Part shown: positions 9,146 to 18,373 of the stretch, piece after piece
Position numbering within the stretch: the stretch's first letter is position 1
Layout: each line of letters opens with the position of its first letter
DNA from: Mesorhizobium australicum WSM2073
GTDB lineage: Bacteria; Pseudomonadota; Alphaproteobacteria; Rhizobiales; Rhizobiaceae
Direction: 5' to 3'
Assembly (NCBI RefSeq): GCF_000230995.2
Contig: NC_019973.1
Span: forward strand, 4,788,001-4,852,000
DNA length: 64,000 nucleotides
The notes under the pieces: generated by a model
Told to the model about the DNA's origin: nothing
The model's input: only the letters and a program-made list of their open reading frames with translations
Database searches by the model: none
Position numbers and translations under genes: made by a program

Positions 9146-9349
9146 CTAATACTTGGATACGGCAGACTTGGTTGAACGGCTGTCAGCCAATATCTCAAGA
9201 ATACGCTTCCAGCGGGCACAACGCCCGAAATCCTTCTGCTCGATCGCCTTTTCGGCCTTCATCGCGGCGTAAAGTGGTGCCTCGGCGCCAAATTCCTTGA
9301 TCAGCCAATGCGCTTCCTGCCTGGCGAGACGTTCATTGTCGTCAAACAT
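9146..9349 (-). CDS. Small hypothetical protein, 67 aa
   Basis: A short acidic/basic helical protein with no signal peptide or membrane segment (MFDDNERLARQEAHWL start, KDFGRCARWKRILEIL near the middle). Its ATG overlaps the stop region of the DMT transporter gene by 8 bases, which strongly suggests translational coupling and a real gene. Function is not recognised. It is the last gene of the oxygenase-transporter group. Confidence 0.65.
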   Translation of the reverse strand: MFDDNERLARQEAHWLIKEFGAEAPLYAAMKAEKAIEQKDFGRCARWKRILEILADSRSTKSAVSKY

Positions 9350-10211
9350 AATTTTCCGCCTCCGAACGTTCCAGTCCGACCGCGATGCAACTGCCTATGA
9401 CAAGGACGGCTCCGGCAATGGCTGTCGTCGTCAACCGTTCGCCGGACAAGGTCAGCAGCAGTGTCGAAGCGATCGGCGTGAGATAGGCAATGACAGCCAC
9501 CTTCCCGCTGCCTCCCAGTTTCAGGGCCCGCGACCAGAAGTAGTAACCAAGCCCCATGGGGCCGGCACCGAGATAGAGCCCGAGGGCCAGATCCACCCCG
9601 GTGGGCCAGGCGAAGCCTTCGCGAGCGGACCATATAAGGGTCAAAGCGACGCCAACCAGCGACGATGGCAGCAACAGGCGGTCCGGCGAAGTGGCGAGCC
9701 GTCCCACCATCACCGAATAGAAAGCCATGCACAGCGCGGACCCGAATGCGCACAGATAGCCGGCGAGATCACCCTGAAACCAGGTGCGGTCGCGGCCTCC
9801 CGAAATCACCAGCGCGACGCCGACGAACCCAAGGGCCGCTGCAAGGCCCAGCAAAGCCGGACGCCGGGGATTTTCGAAGGCGATCACTGCCGCGGCAACC
9901 ATCAAGGGCCAGGTGTAGGCCACGAGATTGGCTTCGATCACCGGCATCGAGGCGAAGGCGATATATTGCAGCACCATGGTGCCGACCAGACCGATGAAGC
10001 CGACCGCGAGCGGCGCCAGCGCGGTGCTCGCCGCGATTGCCGTGGCTTTCTCCCGGCTCATCAACCGGATGGCCGCGAAGACCAGCGCGGCCCCTACAAA
10101 TTGCAGGAACTGCACCTGCGACACCGGGTGACTGGCCAGCAGGGATTTGCCGACCAGCGCATTTGTCGACCACAACGCCACCGCGCCGGTGGCGAAGACC
10201 AGCGCGGACAT
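9342..10211 (-). CDS. EamA/DMT-family transporter
   Basis: A 289-residue inner-membrane protein made of two EamA repeats, about ten hydrophobic helices, typical of drug/metabolite exporters. The ATG at 10211 (MSALVFATGAVALWS) begins at the first membrane helix. The longer frame from 10307 would translate a palindromic intergenic repeat (MIRKKGSRFSDRIM) and is rejected. Together with the upstream oxygenase it suggests export of an oxidised metabolite, which is inference from order and strand only. Confidence 0.85.
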   Translation of the reverse strand: MSALVFATGAVALWSTNALVGKSLLASHPVSQVQFLQFVGAALVFAAIRLMSREKATAIAASTALAPLAVGFIGLVGTMVLQYIAFASMPVIEANLVAYTWPLMVAAAVIAFENPRRPALLGLAAALGFVGVALVISGGRDRTWFQGDLAGYLCAFGSALCMAFYSVMVGRLATSPDRLLLPSSLVGVALTLIWSAREGFAWPTGVDLALGLYLGAGPMGLGYYFWSRALKLGGSGKVAVIAYLTPIASTLLLTLSGERLTTTAIAGAVLVIGSCIAVGLERSEAENYV

Positions 10212-10264
10212 CGAGCCTGATCCATGCCGAAAGAAGCGCCATGGGGCTCTATCCCTGCGTTCGA

Positions 10265-10309
10265 CCATGATCCTGTCCGAAAACCGGCTCCCTTTTTTCC
10301 GGATCATGG
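10265..10309. repeat. Palindromic intergenic repeat (rhizobial type)
   Basis: Perfect 9-bp outer arms CCATGATCC (10265-10273) and GGATCATGG (10301-10309) enclose TCCGAAAACCGG and a T-rich segment ending CCGGA. The build matches the GATCATG...CCGAAAACCGG elements scattered in rhizobial genomes (recalled, not searched). It lies between the oxygenase and transporter genes and could form a hairpin in their shared message. Confidence 0.6.
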
Positions 10310-10313
10310 ATCG

Positions 10314-11147
10314 TTACCATGATTCCCTGGCCCCACCCGGAACCGGTGCTTCGGCCGGAGCCGGCGTCGGATGTTCCGCCTCGAACCGGCGATAGGCCGG
10401 CAGCTGATTGGTCCACACGTCCTCGGCCAGTTCATTGACCCATTCGCGGTCGTGATCATTGTCGGCGGCAAGGTAAAACATCCTGTTGTCGTCGACATAG
10501 GGCTTGGCCACGGAGCGCTGGTTGAGCACCAGGGTGACGCGTTCGCCGAACTGGATCGGCGCCGTGCGGTGCAGGACGCCGAGGAACTGCCCGAGCGTCG
10601 CATATCTCATCTTGTGATCGATGCGCATGATACGGTTGCGCGGAATCTCGCGGCCGGATTCGAGAATGGCGCGGCCGGTCTCGGAATCATCGCAATAGAT
10701 TTCGAGATGGCCGCCGACCAGCGGATCGCTGATCGACAGCGGAATGAGTTCGGTGACCGGAACGCCGTCGCAATGCCATTCGACGGCGCCATCCCTGGGA
10801 TTCATGAAGGTAACGGTCGAACCGACGATCGACAGCGGATAGGGTTCCAGCTTCGTGCCCATCATGTCGGACAGGCGCTCCAGGCGCAACTTGTCGTTCA
10901 GCAACTCCTTGATTTCAGGTATGAAACGGTCGGCGCCGGTGATGAAGGTCAGATCGAGATGCTTGTGCACGGCATGGCTGGCCTTGAGCTTCAGGGCGGC
11001 CTCCTCGATCGCGGCAAGCAGTACCGGATCATAGCCATGCAGATACTGCGCAACGCCGAAGCTCGACACCTTCCAGGCGGTTTCGTGGCCGATAATGGCC
11101 TCGCGGCTCATCGCATAGCGCAATTCGGGTATCGTATGTGCGTTCAT
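10314..11147 (-). CDS. Putative 2-oxoglutarate/Fe(II)-dependent oxygenase
   Basis: A 277-residue soluble protein with a plausible double-stranded beta-helix iron site: His125-x-Asp127 (VEWHCDG), distal His193 (VLHRTAP) and Arg203 ten residues later (GERVTLVLN), the classic spacing of 2OG oxygenases. GGHLEIYCDD between them resembles a strand of the barrel. The ATG at 11147 has GGAGAAGT just upstream. It is divergent from a LysR gene and followed by a DMT exporter. The family call rests on the motif alone; the substrate, perhaps an amino acid, is unknown. Confidence 0.6.
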   Translation of the reverse strand: MNAHTIPELRYAMSREAIIGHETAWKVSSFGVAQYLHGYDPVLLAAIEEAALKLKASHAVHKHLDLTFITGADRFIPEIKELLNDKLRLERLSDMMGTKLEPYPLSIVGSTVTFMNPRDGAVEWHCDGVPVTELIPLSISDPLVGGHLEIYCDDSETGRAILESGREIPRNRIMRIDHKMRYATLGQFLGVLHRTAPIQFGERVTLVLNQRSVAKPYVDDNRMFYLAADNDHDREWVNELAEDVWTNQLPAYRRFEAEHPTPAPAEAPVPGGARESW

Positions 11148-11257
11148 TGTACTTCTCCAAGTGGGGGCAAACACTTGGCTAACAGTCGATTAAATTAGCT
11201 CCCCCTGTAAAATTAGGAATGCTAGTGCTACCGTAAGCCAAGCTTAAGGTCGAAACC
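11148..11257. promoter_or_regulatory. Divergent control region, oxygenase / LysR
   Basis: A 110-bp AT-rich gap between the two starts. It holds widely spaced inverted half-sites CTTGGCT (11174-11180) and AGCCAAG (11236-11242), plus repeated AATTAG words. LysR regulators usually bind in the shared gap with the gene they control. The precise site is inferred. Confidence 0.4.
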
Positions 11258-12217
11258 GTGCGTCTGCTCAGTCAGGTCAACCTCAATTCGCTGAAAATCG
11301 TGGAGAGTGCTGCGAGGCACGGCAATTTCACGCGTGCCGGAGAAGAACAGTTCATCACCGCATCGGCGGTCAGCCAGCGCGTCAAGAGCCTGGAGGACCA
11401 GCTGCGTTTCAAGATTTTCCAACGCGGCGGCAATGCGGTATCGCTGACACCGGAGGGCGAGACCTATGTCTCGCGCGTTCGCGAGGCGCTGGAGCGTATC
11501 GTCGCCGCCAGCATGGAAGCGACCGGGCAATCACAGGAACATGTGCTGAAAATATCCGTGCTGCCGACATTTGCCGCGCGCTGGCTGTTTCCGCGCCTGC
11601 CGCTGTTCCAGCAGCAACATCCCGATATCGTGATGCGGGTTTCGACCTCGTACGCGACGCATGAGTTCACGACTTCCGAATTCGATCTGGAAATCCGCTA
11701 TGGCGACGGCCATTTCAACGGACTGCCGTCCGACCTGCTGTTTCGGGAAGACCTGACCCCGGTGTGCAACCGCAAATTGTTCCATGAGGTTCTCGGCGAC
11801 AAGCCGGTATCAAAGGTGACGCCGGACGACCTCAAGCACTTCACGCTGCTGCATTCCGACACCTGCACCCAGAACTGGCAATCCTGGCTTGGTTTCGCCG
11901 GGGCCAGTTTTGTGCTCAGCGAGACCAAAAGCATCTATTTCGACTCTTGCATGATGTCCTACGAGGCGGCCAATGCCGGAATGGGTTTTGCCGTCGCCAA
12001 CCGTGCCTATATGGCCAGCGACATCCGCGCCGAGAGGTTGGTCGCTCCCTTTGCCGTCCACCATCCGAACACGGCCGGCTGGTATTTCGTCTCGCCCCAC
12101 AAGAGCCTTGCCGCGCGCAAGGTGCTGCGGTTCAAGCAATGGGTGATGGCGGAAGCGGCTCTGACACAGAGCCAATTGGATGGCGAAGTCACCGGCTTGG
12201 CTTCGGCGGCTGTGTGA
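11258..12217 (+). CDS. LysR-family transcriptional regulator (GcvA-like)
   Basis: A 319-residue regulator. The N-terminal winged helix (residues 7-66) has NLNSLKIVESAARHGNFTRA and ASAVSQRVKSLE, followed by a LysR substrate-binding domain. The start is GTG at 11258 with AAGG 8 bases upstream; no closer ATG fits the family start. The LNSLKIVE...SAVSQRVKSLE form is that of the GcvA group. It most likely regulates the divergent oxygenase-transporter operon. Confidence 0.88.
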   Translation: MRLLSQVNLNSLKIVESAARHGNFTRAGEEQFITASAVSQRVKSLEDQLRFKIFQRGGNAVSLTPEGETYVSRVREALERIVAASMEATGQSQEHVLKISVLPTFAARWLFPRLPLFQQQHPDIVMRVSTSYATHEFTTSEFDLEIRYGDGHFNGLPSDLLFREDLTPVCNRKLFHEVLGDKPVSKVTPDDLKHFTLLHSDTCTQNWQSWLGFAGASFVLSETKSIYFDSCMMSYEAANAGMGFAVANRAYMASDIRAERLVAPFAVHHPNTAGWYFVSPHKSLAARKVLRFKQWVMAEAALTQSQLDGEVTGLASAAV

Positions 12218-12277
12218 AAATGCGGCGATAGTCCGCGCCAACCGTTCGCCGTCGAATTTAGAACGAAACCATCTGGA

Positions 12278-12790
12278 TCAGGCGAAAGCCCTGCCCTCTT
12301 CGGTGCGCTGGAAATGCGCCAGATCGAGCGGCACTGACGGGCGACCCAGGACCGTCAGGATCATATGCGCCTGGCCGCGGTGATGGGTCTGGTGGTTGAA
12401 GACATGAGCCAGCGCGGGCGCCAGACGTTGCGAGACGGTGCGCATGTCCGATACGGTCATATAGGTGAAACGACCCGACAGCGCCTTGTCGCTCAAGCCG
12501 CCGAGCCAGTCGATAATCCGCCGGTCCTCGGCCTCGCGCGCTGTCCTCAGGACAGGCAAGGCCCGGTACAATATAGCGTCCAATGTCGTCGGCGCGGCGC
12601 CTTCGCCGGTGAAGCGCTTCATCCAGATGCGATCGGCGGCGAGCAGGTGGTTGAGCGTGCCCATCAGCGAGCCGAAGAAGGCGCCGACGTCGCGATTGAA
12701 TTCCTCGTCGTTGAGATCGTCGGCGGCATCGTAGATGCGGCCATTGGCCCATTGATTGTATGCCGCAAACATCATGAAGTGCTGTTTCAT
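12278..12790 (-). CDS. DinB-family protein
   Basis: A 170-residue four-helix-bundle protein of the DinB/YfiT metal-binding group. The likely metal histidines are in TLNHLLAADRIW (near residue 47) and FNHQTHHRGQAHMIL (near 132-140). Members include bacillithiol- or mycothiol-type thiol transferases, but most are uncharacterised. The glutathione-transferase gene next to it is divergent and may share control. Confidence 0.85.
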   Translation of the reverse strand: MKQHFMMFAAYNQWANGRIYDAADDLNDEEFNRDVGAFFGSLMGTLNHLLAADRIWMKRFTGEGAAPTTLDAILYRALPVLRTAREAEDRRIIDWLGGLSDKALSGRFTYMTVSDMRTVSQRLAPALAHVFNHQTHHRGQAHMILTVLGRPSVPLDLAHFQRTEEGRAFA

Positions 12791-12854
12791 TTTTTCCCGC
12801 CGGTCCGTTTCGGGTGTCGGGAGCGATACCTAGACTGCAAAGGAACCCGCGCCA

Positions 12855-13547
12855 ATGACCATTCTGCTTTACGAACTCGTCGGGCGTGACGAGGGCCGCC
12901 CGTTCAGTCCACATTGCTGGAAGGCAACAATGGCGCTGGCCCACAAGGGGCTCGAAATGTCGACCGCGCCGACGCGTTTTCTCGAAGTGCCCGCCGTTGA
13001 GGGCGGCGTTTCGAAAACCGTTCCGGTGATCCGCGACGGCGACAAAGTCGTCACCGATTCCTTTGCCATCGCGCTCTATCTCGAGGAGGCCTATCCGGAT
13101 CGGCCTAGCCTGTTTGGCGGCGAAGGCGGCAAGGCGATGGCGCGCTTCATCGAGCGCTGGTCGCAATCGACGGTCCACCCTTACGTCACCACGGCGGCGC
13201 TCGTCGACCTTCATGCCATGCAAGACGAACAGAATGGCTCGTATTTCCGCCAGAGCCGGGAGCAGCGCTTCGGCAAGCGCCTGGAGGACGTCGTCGCCGC
13301 ACGCGACGCCGGCCTGGCAACTTTCCGGGCGGCGCTGGAGCCGCTGCGCTCCATGTTGAGCTACCAGCCATTCATCGGCGGCGCCTCGCCGCTGTTTGCA
13401 GACTATATCGTCTTCGGCGCACTGCAATGGGCGCGCATCGCATCGCCGTACAAGTTGCTCGAAGACAGCGACGTGGTGGCGCAGTGGTTCACCCGCTGCC
13501 TCGACCTGCATGGCGGGCTTGGACGAAAGGTTGCGGCGGCGGCGTGA
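12855..13547 (+). CDS. Glutathione S-transferase, beta-etherase (LigE)-like
   Basis: A 230-residue cytosolic protein. The thioredoxin-fold N-terminal domain begins YELVGRDEGRPFSPHCWKA, where the Ser after Pro-Phe is the probable glutathione-activating residue. SKTVPVIRDGDKVVTDSFAIALYLEEAYPD gives the conserved VPVI and DS pocket, and a helical C-terminal domain follows. The opening and the LEEAYPDRPSLF segment resemble LigE-type etherases more than beta or theta classes. AAAGGAAC precedes the ATG. The substrate is not inferable. Confidence 0.82.
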   Translation: MTILLYELVGRDEGRPFSPHCWKATMALAHKGLEMSTAPTRFLEVPAVEGGVSKTVPVIRDGDKVVTDSFAIALYLEEAYPDRPSLFGGEGGKAMARFIERWSQSTVHPYVTTAALVDLHAMQDEQNGSYFRQSREQRFGKRLEDVVAARDAGLATFRAALEPLRSMLSYQPFIGGASPLFADYIVFGALQWARIASPYKLLEDSDVVAQWFTRCLDLHGGLGRKVAAAA

Positions 13548-13638
13548 CGCCGCAAAGGCCTTCTATCCGCAAGGCAGATCGAGCCCGTCAGCCTGTTGCG
13601 AAAATCAGGGGCCGAACAGCTGACCTTACTTCGCCGCC

Positions 13639-13911
13639 TTACTTCGCCGCCTTCTTTGGCTTGCTGGCTTTCGGCTTGCCGGCTTTGGCGACGAGCTTTT
13701 CTTGCTTGGGCGCGGCTTTTGCCTTGCTGGCGCCAGGTGCCTTCTTGGCCGGCTTCTTGCCCACCGTCGGCTTCCCCGCATCCTCCCGGTCGACGTCGGC
13801 CGCCGCCTGATGCCAATGGCGTTCGTGCTGACCGGCCGGGTGCCCTTCTTCCTGCCAGATCTGATGTGCACGGTTGCGAATGCGCTCCTGACGATCGTCT
13901 GTCATGGTCAT
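13639..13911 (-). CDS. DUF2934 protein with Lys/Ala-rich tail
   Basis: A 90-residue protein. Residues 8-40 carry the DUF2934 pattern (IRNRAHQIWQEEGHPAGQHERHWHQA), and residues 48-90 are a lysine/alanine/proline tail like that of bacterial histone-H1 proteins. GGAG lies 5 bases before the ATG at 13911. The last codons and stop are followed by a second copy of a 13-base unit (TTACTTCGCCGCC on the plus strand, 13626-13651), a small tandem duplication at the 3' end. Function unknown; DNA or RNA binding by the tail is likely. Confidence 0.75.
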   Translation of the reverse strand: MTMTDDRQERIRNRAHQIWQEEGHPAGQHERHWHQAAADVDREDAGKPTVGKKPAKKAPGASKAKAAPKQEKLVAKAGKPKASKPKKAAK

Positions 13912-14169
13912 GTTGTCTCCATTCGGGCCGACTTCAGCGCGGCGCCGACCGGGCGACTATAGCAAGCAAACCGTTGCTGTGCAGCCGTCTGATGCCGACG
14001 GCCGACGGGATCAGTCACGGAAGCACCGACCATTCCGGCCCTGAGCTGTCGCTCCGGGCGTTCGCTTGGCGGACCACGCCTCACCCCTCTCCTCAGCCCT
14101 CTTGGCAATCAGCCGGGCGGCTTGTATAGAGCCCGCCACTCTCAATTCGAATTCAGACAAGGACGACCC

Positions 14170-14592
14170 ATGGCGCTCGAACGCACTTTTTCCATGATCA
14201 AGCCGGACGCGACGCGGCGCAATCTCACCGGCGCCATCACCAGGATGCTGGAAGAGGCCGGCCTGCGCGTTATCGCCTCGCGCCGGGTGTGGATGAGCCG
14301 CCGCGAGGCGGAGGGCTTCTACGCCGTCCACAAGGAGCGCCCATTCTTCGGCGAACTGGTGGACTCCATGTCCTCGGGCCCGACCATCGTGCAGGTGCTG
14401 GAAGGTGAGAACGCCATCGCCAGGAACCGCGAAGTGATGGGCGCCACCAACCCGGCCAACGCTGCCGAAGATACCATCCGCAAGGTGCATGCGCTCTCGA
14501 TCGGTGAGAATTCGGTGCACGGCTCGGATGCGCCGGAAACGGCCGCGCAGGAGATCAAGTACTGGTTCTCGGATACCGAAATCGTCGGCTGA
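14170..14592 (+). CDS. ndk: Nucleoside diphosphate kinase
   Basis: A 140-residue enzyme moving the gamma-phosphate of ATP to NDPs through phospho-His117 (ENSVHGSD). The N-terminal [11 protein letters not shown] is diagnostic, and the length is exact for the family. The ATG at 14170 follows AAGGACG. An intrinsic terminator lies 26 bp downstream. Confidence 0.97.
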   Translation: MALERTFSMIKPDATRRNLTGAITRMLEEAGLRVIASRRVWMSRREAEGFYAVHKERPFFGELVDSMSSGPTIVQVLEGENAIARNREVMGATNPANAAEDTIRKVHALSIGENSVHGSDAPETAAQEIKYWFSDTEIVG

Positions 14593-14617
14593 GTCGACAC
14601 TGCACGTTCCATGCGAG

Positions 14618-14646
14618 AAGGCCGGTGTTTCGCCGGCCTTTTTCTT
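14618..14646 (+). terminator. Intrinsic terminator of ndk
   Basis: Stem AAGGCCGG(TG) / (CG)CCGGCCTT with a TTT loop, followed by TTTCTTT. A clear rho-independent terminator 26 bp after the ndk stop. Confidence 0.88.
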
Positions 14647-14851
14647 TGCTGGCGGTCAAACTCTCGCGCACGAATCGCAGCACATCGGCATGCAGCCGAT
14701 CCATATGGGTGTACATGAGGCCATGCGGCGCGCCCTCGTAAACGAGGAAACGGCAGTCCGGAATGAGCCTGGCGGACGGAATGCCCGTCAGCTCGATGGG
14801 CGCCGAGCGGTCGCGGTTGCCATGGACGAGCAAGGTCGGCACGGTATTATT
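14641..14851 (-). pseudogene. C-terminal remnant of an alpha/beta hydrolase (non-haem chloroperoxidase type)
   Basis: About 70 residues read VPTLLVHGNRDRSAPIE ... FLVYEGAPHGLMYTH ... HADVLRFV, the C-terminal lid-to-His part of an esterase/chloroperoxidase-like hydrolase, including the acid (Asp51 of the frame, in GNRDRS) and the catalytic His (APHG). No N-terminal half with a GXSXG nucleophile exists; the frame enters directly from the 3' end of moaE, out of its frame. The remnant runs into the ndk terminator. It is a decayed gene end, not a functional enzyme. Confidence 0.75.
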
Positions 14852-15329
14852 CGGATGGCGGCCGCTTCCAGCGCTGGGCTGCCTGGGCATCGGTTTCCTT
14901 GGCCTCGACCCAGCCGCCCTCGGAGCCGTCGGTGCGATGTTCCTTCTTCCAGAAGGGTGCACGCGACTTGAGATAGTCCATGAGGAAGTCCGCCGCCTCG
15001 AACGCCGCCTGGCGGTGCGCCGAAGCGGCTACCACCAGCACGATGTTCTCTCCCGGCGCGATCTTGCCATGGCGATGGATGACGGAGAGGCCTTGCAGCG
15101 GCCAGCGCTCGCTGGCTTCGGTTGCGATGCGGCCGATCTCGGCTTCAGCCATGCCCGGATAGTGCTCGAGTTCGAGTGCCGAGAGCGCGCCCTGCTCGTC
15201 GCGGCACAGGCCTGAGAAGGTGACCACCGCGCCAATGTCGACGCGGCCTTGCGTCAGTGCGGCGATCTCGGCGGCGACGTCGAAATCCTGGCGCTGAATG
15301 CGCACGGTCGCTGCCAGGACGCCCGGCAT
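14847..15329 (-). CDS. moaE: Molybdopterin synthase catalytic subunit
   Basis: A 160-residue MoaE that, with MoaD thiocarboxylate, inserts the dithiolene sulfurs into precursor Z. Conserved features seen: GAVVTFSGLCRDE, LELEHYPGMAE, VIHRHGKIAPGE, and FLMDYLKSRAPFWKKEH with the active-site lysines. It lies 5 bp after moaD and forms the operon pgsA-moaD-moaE. The product would serve the molybdopterin oxidoreductase at 4330-6438. Confidence 0.95.
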   Translation of the reverse strand: MPGVLAATVRIQRQDFDVAAEIAALTQGRVDIGAVVTFSGLCRDEQGALSALELEHYPGMAEAEIGRIATEASERWPLQGLSVIHRHGKIAPGENIVLVVAASAHRQAAFEAADFLMDYLKSRAPFWKKEHRTDGSEGGWVEAKETDAQAAQRWKRPPSE

Positions 15330-15334
15330 GACTG

Positions 15335-15592
15335 TCAGCCCCCGGTCATCGGCGGGAACAGCGCGATTTCGCGCGCGCCCGTTATCTTCTCGCGGTGGTC
15401 GACATGTTCCTGGTCGATGGCAACGCGGATCACGTCGGGATACTGCAACGCGTGTTCGTAGCCTTCGCCGCGCGACCGCAGCCAGCGCAAGAGGTCGGCG
15501 ACCGTCTCTATGCCGGCCGGCAGTTCGACATCTTCTTCCGGCATGCCGATCCGTTCGCGAACCCAGGCAAAGTAGATGAGACGGGTCGTCAT
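15335..15592 (-). CDS. moaD: Molybdopterin synthase sulfur carrier subunit
   Basis: An 85-residue ubiquitin-like protein ending in the required Gly-Gly (FPPMTGG), which is thiocarboxylated and donates sulfur to MoaE. It starts 1 bp after the pgsA stop and ends 5 bp before moaE, so the three are one operon. Confidence 0.95.
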   Translation of the reverse strand: MTTRLIYFAWVRERIGMPEEDVELPAGIETVADLLRWLRSRGEGYEHALQYPDVIRVAIDQEHVDHREKITGAREIALFPPMTGG

Positions 15593-15593
15593 C

Positions 15594-16190
15594 TCACTCG
15601 TCCATGATGTGCTTGAGGCCGGCGCGGAAATAGTCGTAGCCGGTGTAGAGCGTCACGAGGGCCGCGATCCACAGCAGCACGAGACCGGTCTGCGTTGTCA
15701 GCGGGAAGACCTTGTCGCCGGCCGGCCCCGCCAGCAGGAAAGCGATGGCGACCATCTGAATGGTGGTCTTCCACTTAGCGAGCTGCGTCACCGGCACCGA
15801 GACCTTGAGTGCCGCCAGATATTCGCGCAGGCCAGAAACCAGGATTTCGCGGCACAGGATGATGATGGCCGCCCACAGCGACCAGCCGGCGATGCCGGCA
15901 TGGCGGTCGGTGTCGGCAGCAAGCAGCAAGAGGCACGTGGCGACCAGCAGCTTGTCGGCGATCGGATCGAGCATCTTGCCGATGTTGGAGGTCTGCTGCC
16001 AGGCACGCGCAAAATAGCCATCGAAATAATCGGTAACGGACGCCAGCAGGAAAATGACCAGCGCCGACCAGCGAGCGAAGTCGCTCGATTTCAGATGGCC
16101 TTCGAGAAAAAAACACAACACGACCAGCGGCACCGCGACGATACGGGCGTAGGTCAGCATATTAGGCAGGTTGAACGCGCGCTGGGCCAT
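15594..16190 (-). CDS. pgsA: CDP-diacylglycerol--glycerol-3-phosphate 3-phosphatidyltransferase
   Basis: A 198-residue integral membrane enzyme making phosphatidylglycerol-phosphate. It has the complete CDP-alcohol phosphotransferase motif D-x2-D-G-x2-A-R-x8-G-x3-D-x3-D (TDYFDGYFARAW ... GKMLDPIADK) and five to six hydrophobic helices. It is first in the operon with moaD and moaE and sits 98 bp downstream of uvrC on the same strand, an arrangement usual in rhizobia. Confidence 0.94.
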   Translation of the reverse strand: MAQRAFNLPNMLTYARIVAVPLVVLCFFLEGHLKSSDFARWSALVIFLLASVTDYFDGYFARAWQQTSNIGKMLDPIADKLLVATCLLLLAADTDRHAGIAGWSLWAAIIILCREILVSGLREYLAALKVSVPVTQLAKWKTTIQMVAIAFLLAGPAGDKVFPLTTQTGLVLLWIAALVTLYTGYDYFRAGLKHIMDE

Positions 16191-16288
16191 GTCTGGTGGA
16201 CTCTTTCTGCCTGCGTACTCAAATCAGAAGCTGTTGTAGGGGGTCAACAGGCCAGATTCGACTGGCCAGCTGAAAGTGGCGAATTTTT

Positions 16289-18373
16289 TCAACTTTCGTG
16301 GAAATGATTGTAGACCAATTTGGCGACCTGCTCGGAAATGCCATCGACTTTTCTCAGATCCTCGATCGCGGCGCGGCTGACCGCCTTGGCGGTTCCGAAT
16401 GCCAGCAGCAGGGCGCGCTTGCGGCCGGGGCCGATGCCGGCGATTTCATCGAGCGGGCTCTTGACCATCTCCTTCTTGCGGCGGGCCCGGTGCGAGCCGA
16501 TGGCGAAGCGGTGGACCTCGTCGCGCAGCCGCTGGACGAAATAGAGCACGGGGTCGCGAACCGGCAATGAAAACGAGTCCCTGCCCCTGACGAAGAAACG
16601 CTCGCGGCCGGCATCGCGGTCCTGCCCCTTGGCGATGCCGATGGCGACGACCCGGTCCTCGATGCCGAGATCCGACAGGATCTTGCGCACCGCCGTCATC
16701 TGGCCCTGGCCGCCATCGATCAGGATGACGTCCGGCCATGCCGGGAAGCTGCCGGAAATGTCGTCCTCGATATCATCGCCCGCCTCGGCCGCCATCGCCT
16801 CGCCCGCTGCCGCATCCTCAGCCACGGCGACATCGCCATGCTCCTTGAGCAGCCGCGAAAAACGCCGCTCCATCACTTCGCGCATCATGCCGAAATCGTC
16901 GCCCGGCGTGATCTCGGTCGAGCGGATGTTGAATTTTCTGTACTGGTTTTTCACAAAGCCTTCCGGCCCCGCGACGACCATCGCGCCGACCGCGTTGGTG
17001 CCCATGATGTGCGAATTGTCGTAAACCTCGATGCGCACCGGCGGCTTGGCGAGGCCAAAGGTCTCGGCGAAACCGGCAAGCAACCGCGCTTGCGTCGAGG
17101 TTTCGGCCAGCCGACGGCCGAGTGCCTCACGCGCATTCTGCAGGGCGTTGTCGGTCAGGTCCTTCTTCTCGCCGCGCTGCGGCACGGAAATCGCCACCTT
17201 GCGGCCGGCGCGGGTCGAGAGCGCCTCGGCCAGCAGTTCCTGGTCCTCGACGGTCTGCGACAAGAGAATGGCACGCGGTGTCGGCTTGTCGTCATAGAAC
17301 TGCGCCAGGAACGAGCCCAGCACTTCCGATCCCTCCAGCGCCGGATCGGCCTTCGGGAAATAGGCACGGTTGCCCCAGTTCTGGCCGGTGCGGAAGAAAA
17401 ACACCTGGATGCAGACCTGGCCGCCTTCCTGGTGGATGGCGAACACATCGGCCTCGTCGACGGTCGCCGGGTTGATGCCCTGATGGCTTTGCACGTGCGA
17501 CAGGGCCGCCAGTCGGTCGCGATAGATGGCGGCGCGCTCGAAATCGAGGTCTTGCGAAGCCTGCTGCATGGCGGCCGAAATCTCGGTCTTCACCTTCTGG
17601 CTGCGGCCGGACAAAAAGTCCTTCGCTTCGGCGACCAACTCGGCATAACCCTCATGCGAAATTTCGCCGGTGCACGGACCCGCGCAGCGCTTGATCTGGT
17701 AGAGCAGGCATGGCCGCGTGCGGTTCTCGTAGAAAGAATTGGTGCAGCTTCTGAGCAGGAAGGCGCGCTGCAGGGAATTGATGGTGCGGCCGACGGCACC
17801 GGCCGAGGCAAAGGGGCCGAAATAGTCGCCCTTTCGCGACCGCGCGCCGCGATGCTTGTAAATGCCGGGCGAGACATGGTCGCCGGTCAAAAGGATATAC
17901 GGGAACGACTTGTCGTCCCGCATCAGCACATTGAATCGCGGCCGCAAACGCTTGATGAGATTGGCTTCGAGAAGAAGCGCCTCGATCTCGGTGCGGGTGA
18001 CGACGAATTCCATCGTCGACGTCTCGCGCACCATGCGGCCGATGCGGTTGGTGTGGAATCTGCCTTGCGCGTAGTTGGTGACACGCTTCTTCAGGCTGCG
18101 CGCCTTGCCGACGTAGAGCACGTCGCCGGCGGCGTTCATCATCCGGTAGACGCCGGGCGCATTGGGCAGCCGCTTGACCAGCGTCTGGATCACCTCGGCG
18201 CCGACCATGCCTTCGGCGTCGCCCGCATGCGGCGTCCAGTCGATGGCCGTGAAGGCGACATCCGGGCCAACCGGTTCGACGATCTCCTCCAGCGCCTCGT
18301 CCTCGAGGTCGATTTCGGGAGGAAGATCATCGGCGCCGCCGCGCGCCTTGTTCTTGTGATCCAAAGGACTCAT
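16289..18373 (-). CDS. uvrC: UvrABC system protein C
   Basis: A 694-residue excinuclease that makes both incisions in nucleotide-excision repair. Order: GIY-YIG domain ([10 protein letters not shown] ... [14 protein letters not shown]), Cys cluster ([25 protein letters not shown]), UvrB-binding region, RNase H-like C-domain ([27 protein letters not shown]) and a terminal helix-hairpin-helix ([13 protein letters not shown]). The ATG at 18373 overlaps the stop of the upstream SDR gene (ATGA); the longer frame start is disfavoured. A low-complexity Ala/Glu/Asp insertion lies at about residues 530-560. Confidence 0.96.
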   Translation of the reverse strand: MSPLDHKNKARGGADDLPPEIDLEDEALEEIVEPVGPDVAFTAIDWTPHAGDAEGMVGAEVIQTLVKRLPNAPGVYRMMNAAGDVLYVGKARSLKKRVTNYAQGRFHTNRIGRMVRETSTMEFVVTRTEIEALLLEANLIKRLRPRFNVLMRDDKSFPYILLTGDHVSPGIYKHRGARSRKGDYFGPFASAGAVGRTINSLQRAFLLRSCTNSFYENRTRPCLLYQIKRCAGPCTGEISHEGYAELVAEAKDFLSGRSQKVKTEISAAMQQASQDLDFERAAIYRDRLAALSHVQSHQGINPATVDEADVFAIHQEGGQVCIQVFFFRTGQNWGNRAYFPKADPALEGSEVLGSFLAQFYDDKPTPRAILLSQTVEDQELLAEALSTRAGRKVAISVPQRGEKKDLTDNALQNAREALGRRLAETSTQARLLAGFAETFGLAKPPVRIEVYDNSHIMGTNAVGAMVVAGPEGFVKNQYRKFNIRSTEITPGDDFGMMREVMERRFSRLLKEHGDVAVAEDAAAGEAMAAEAGDDIEDDISGSFPAWPDVILIDGGQGQMTAVRKILSDLGIEDRVVAIGIAKGQDRDAGRERFFVRGRDSFSLPVRDPVLYFVQRLRDEVHRFAIGSHRARRKKEMVKSPLDEIAGIGPGRKRALLLAFGTAKAVSRAAIEDLRKVDGISEQVAKLVYNHFHES

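Noticed and set aside
10212..10307. N-terminal extension of the DMT transporter
   Set aside because: It would translate a palindromic intergenic repeat; the family starts at the first membrane helix.
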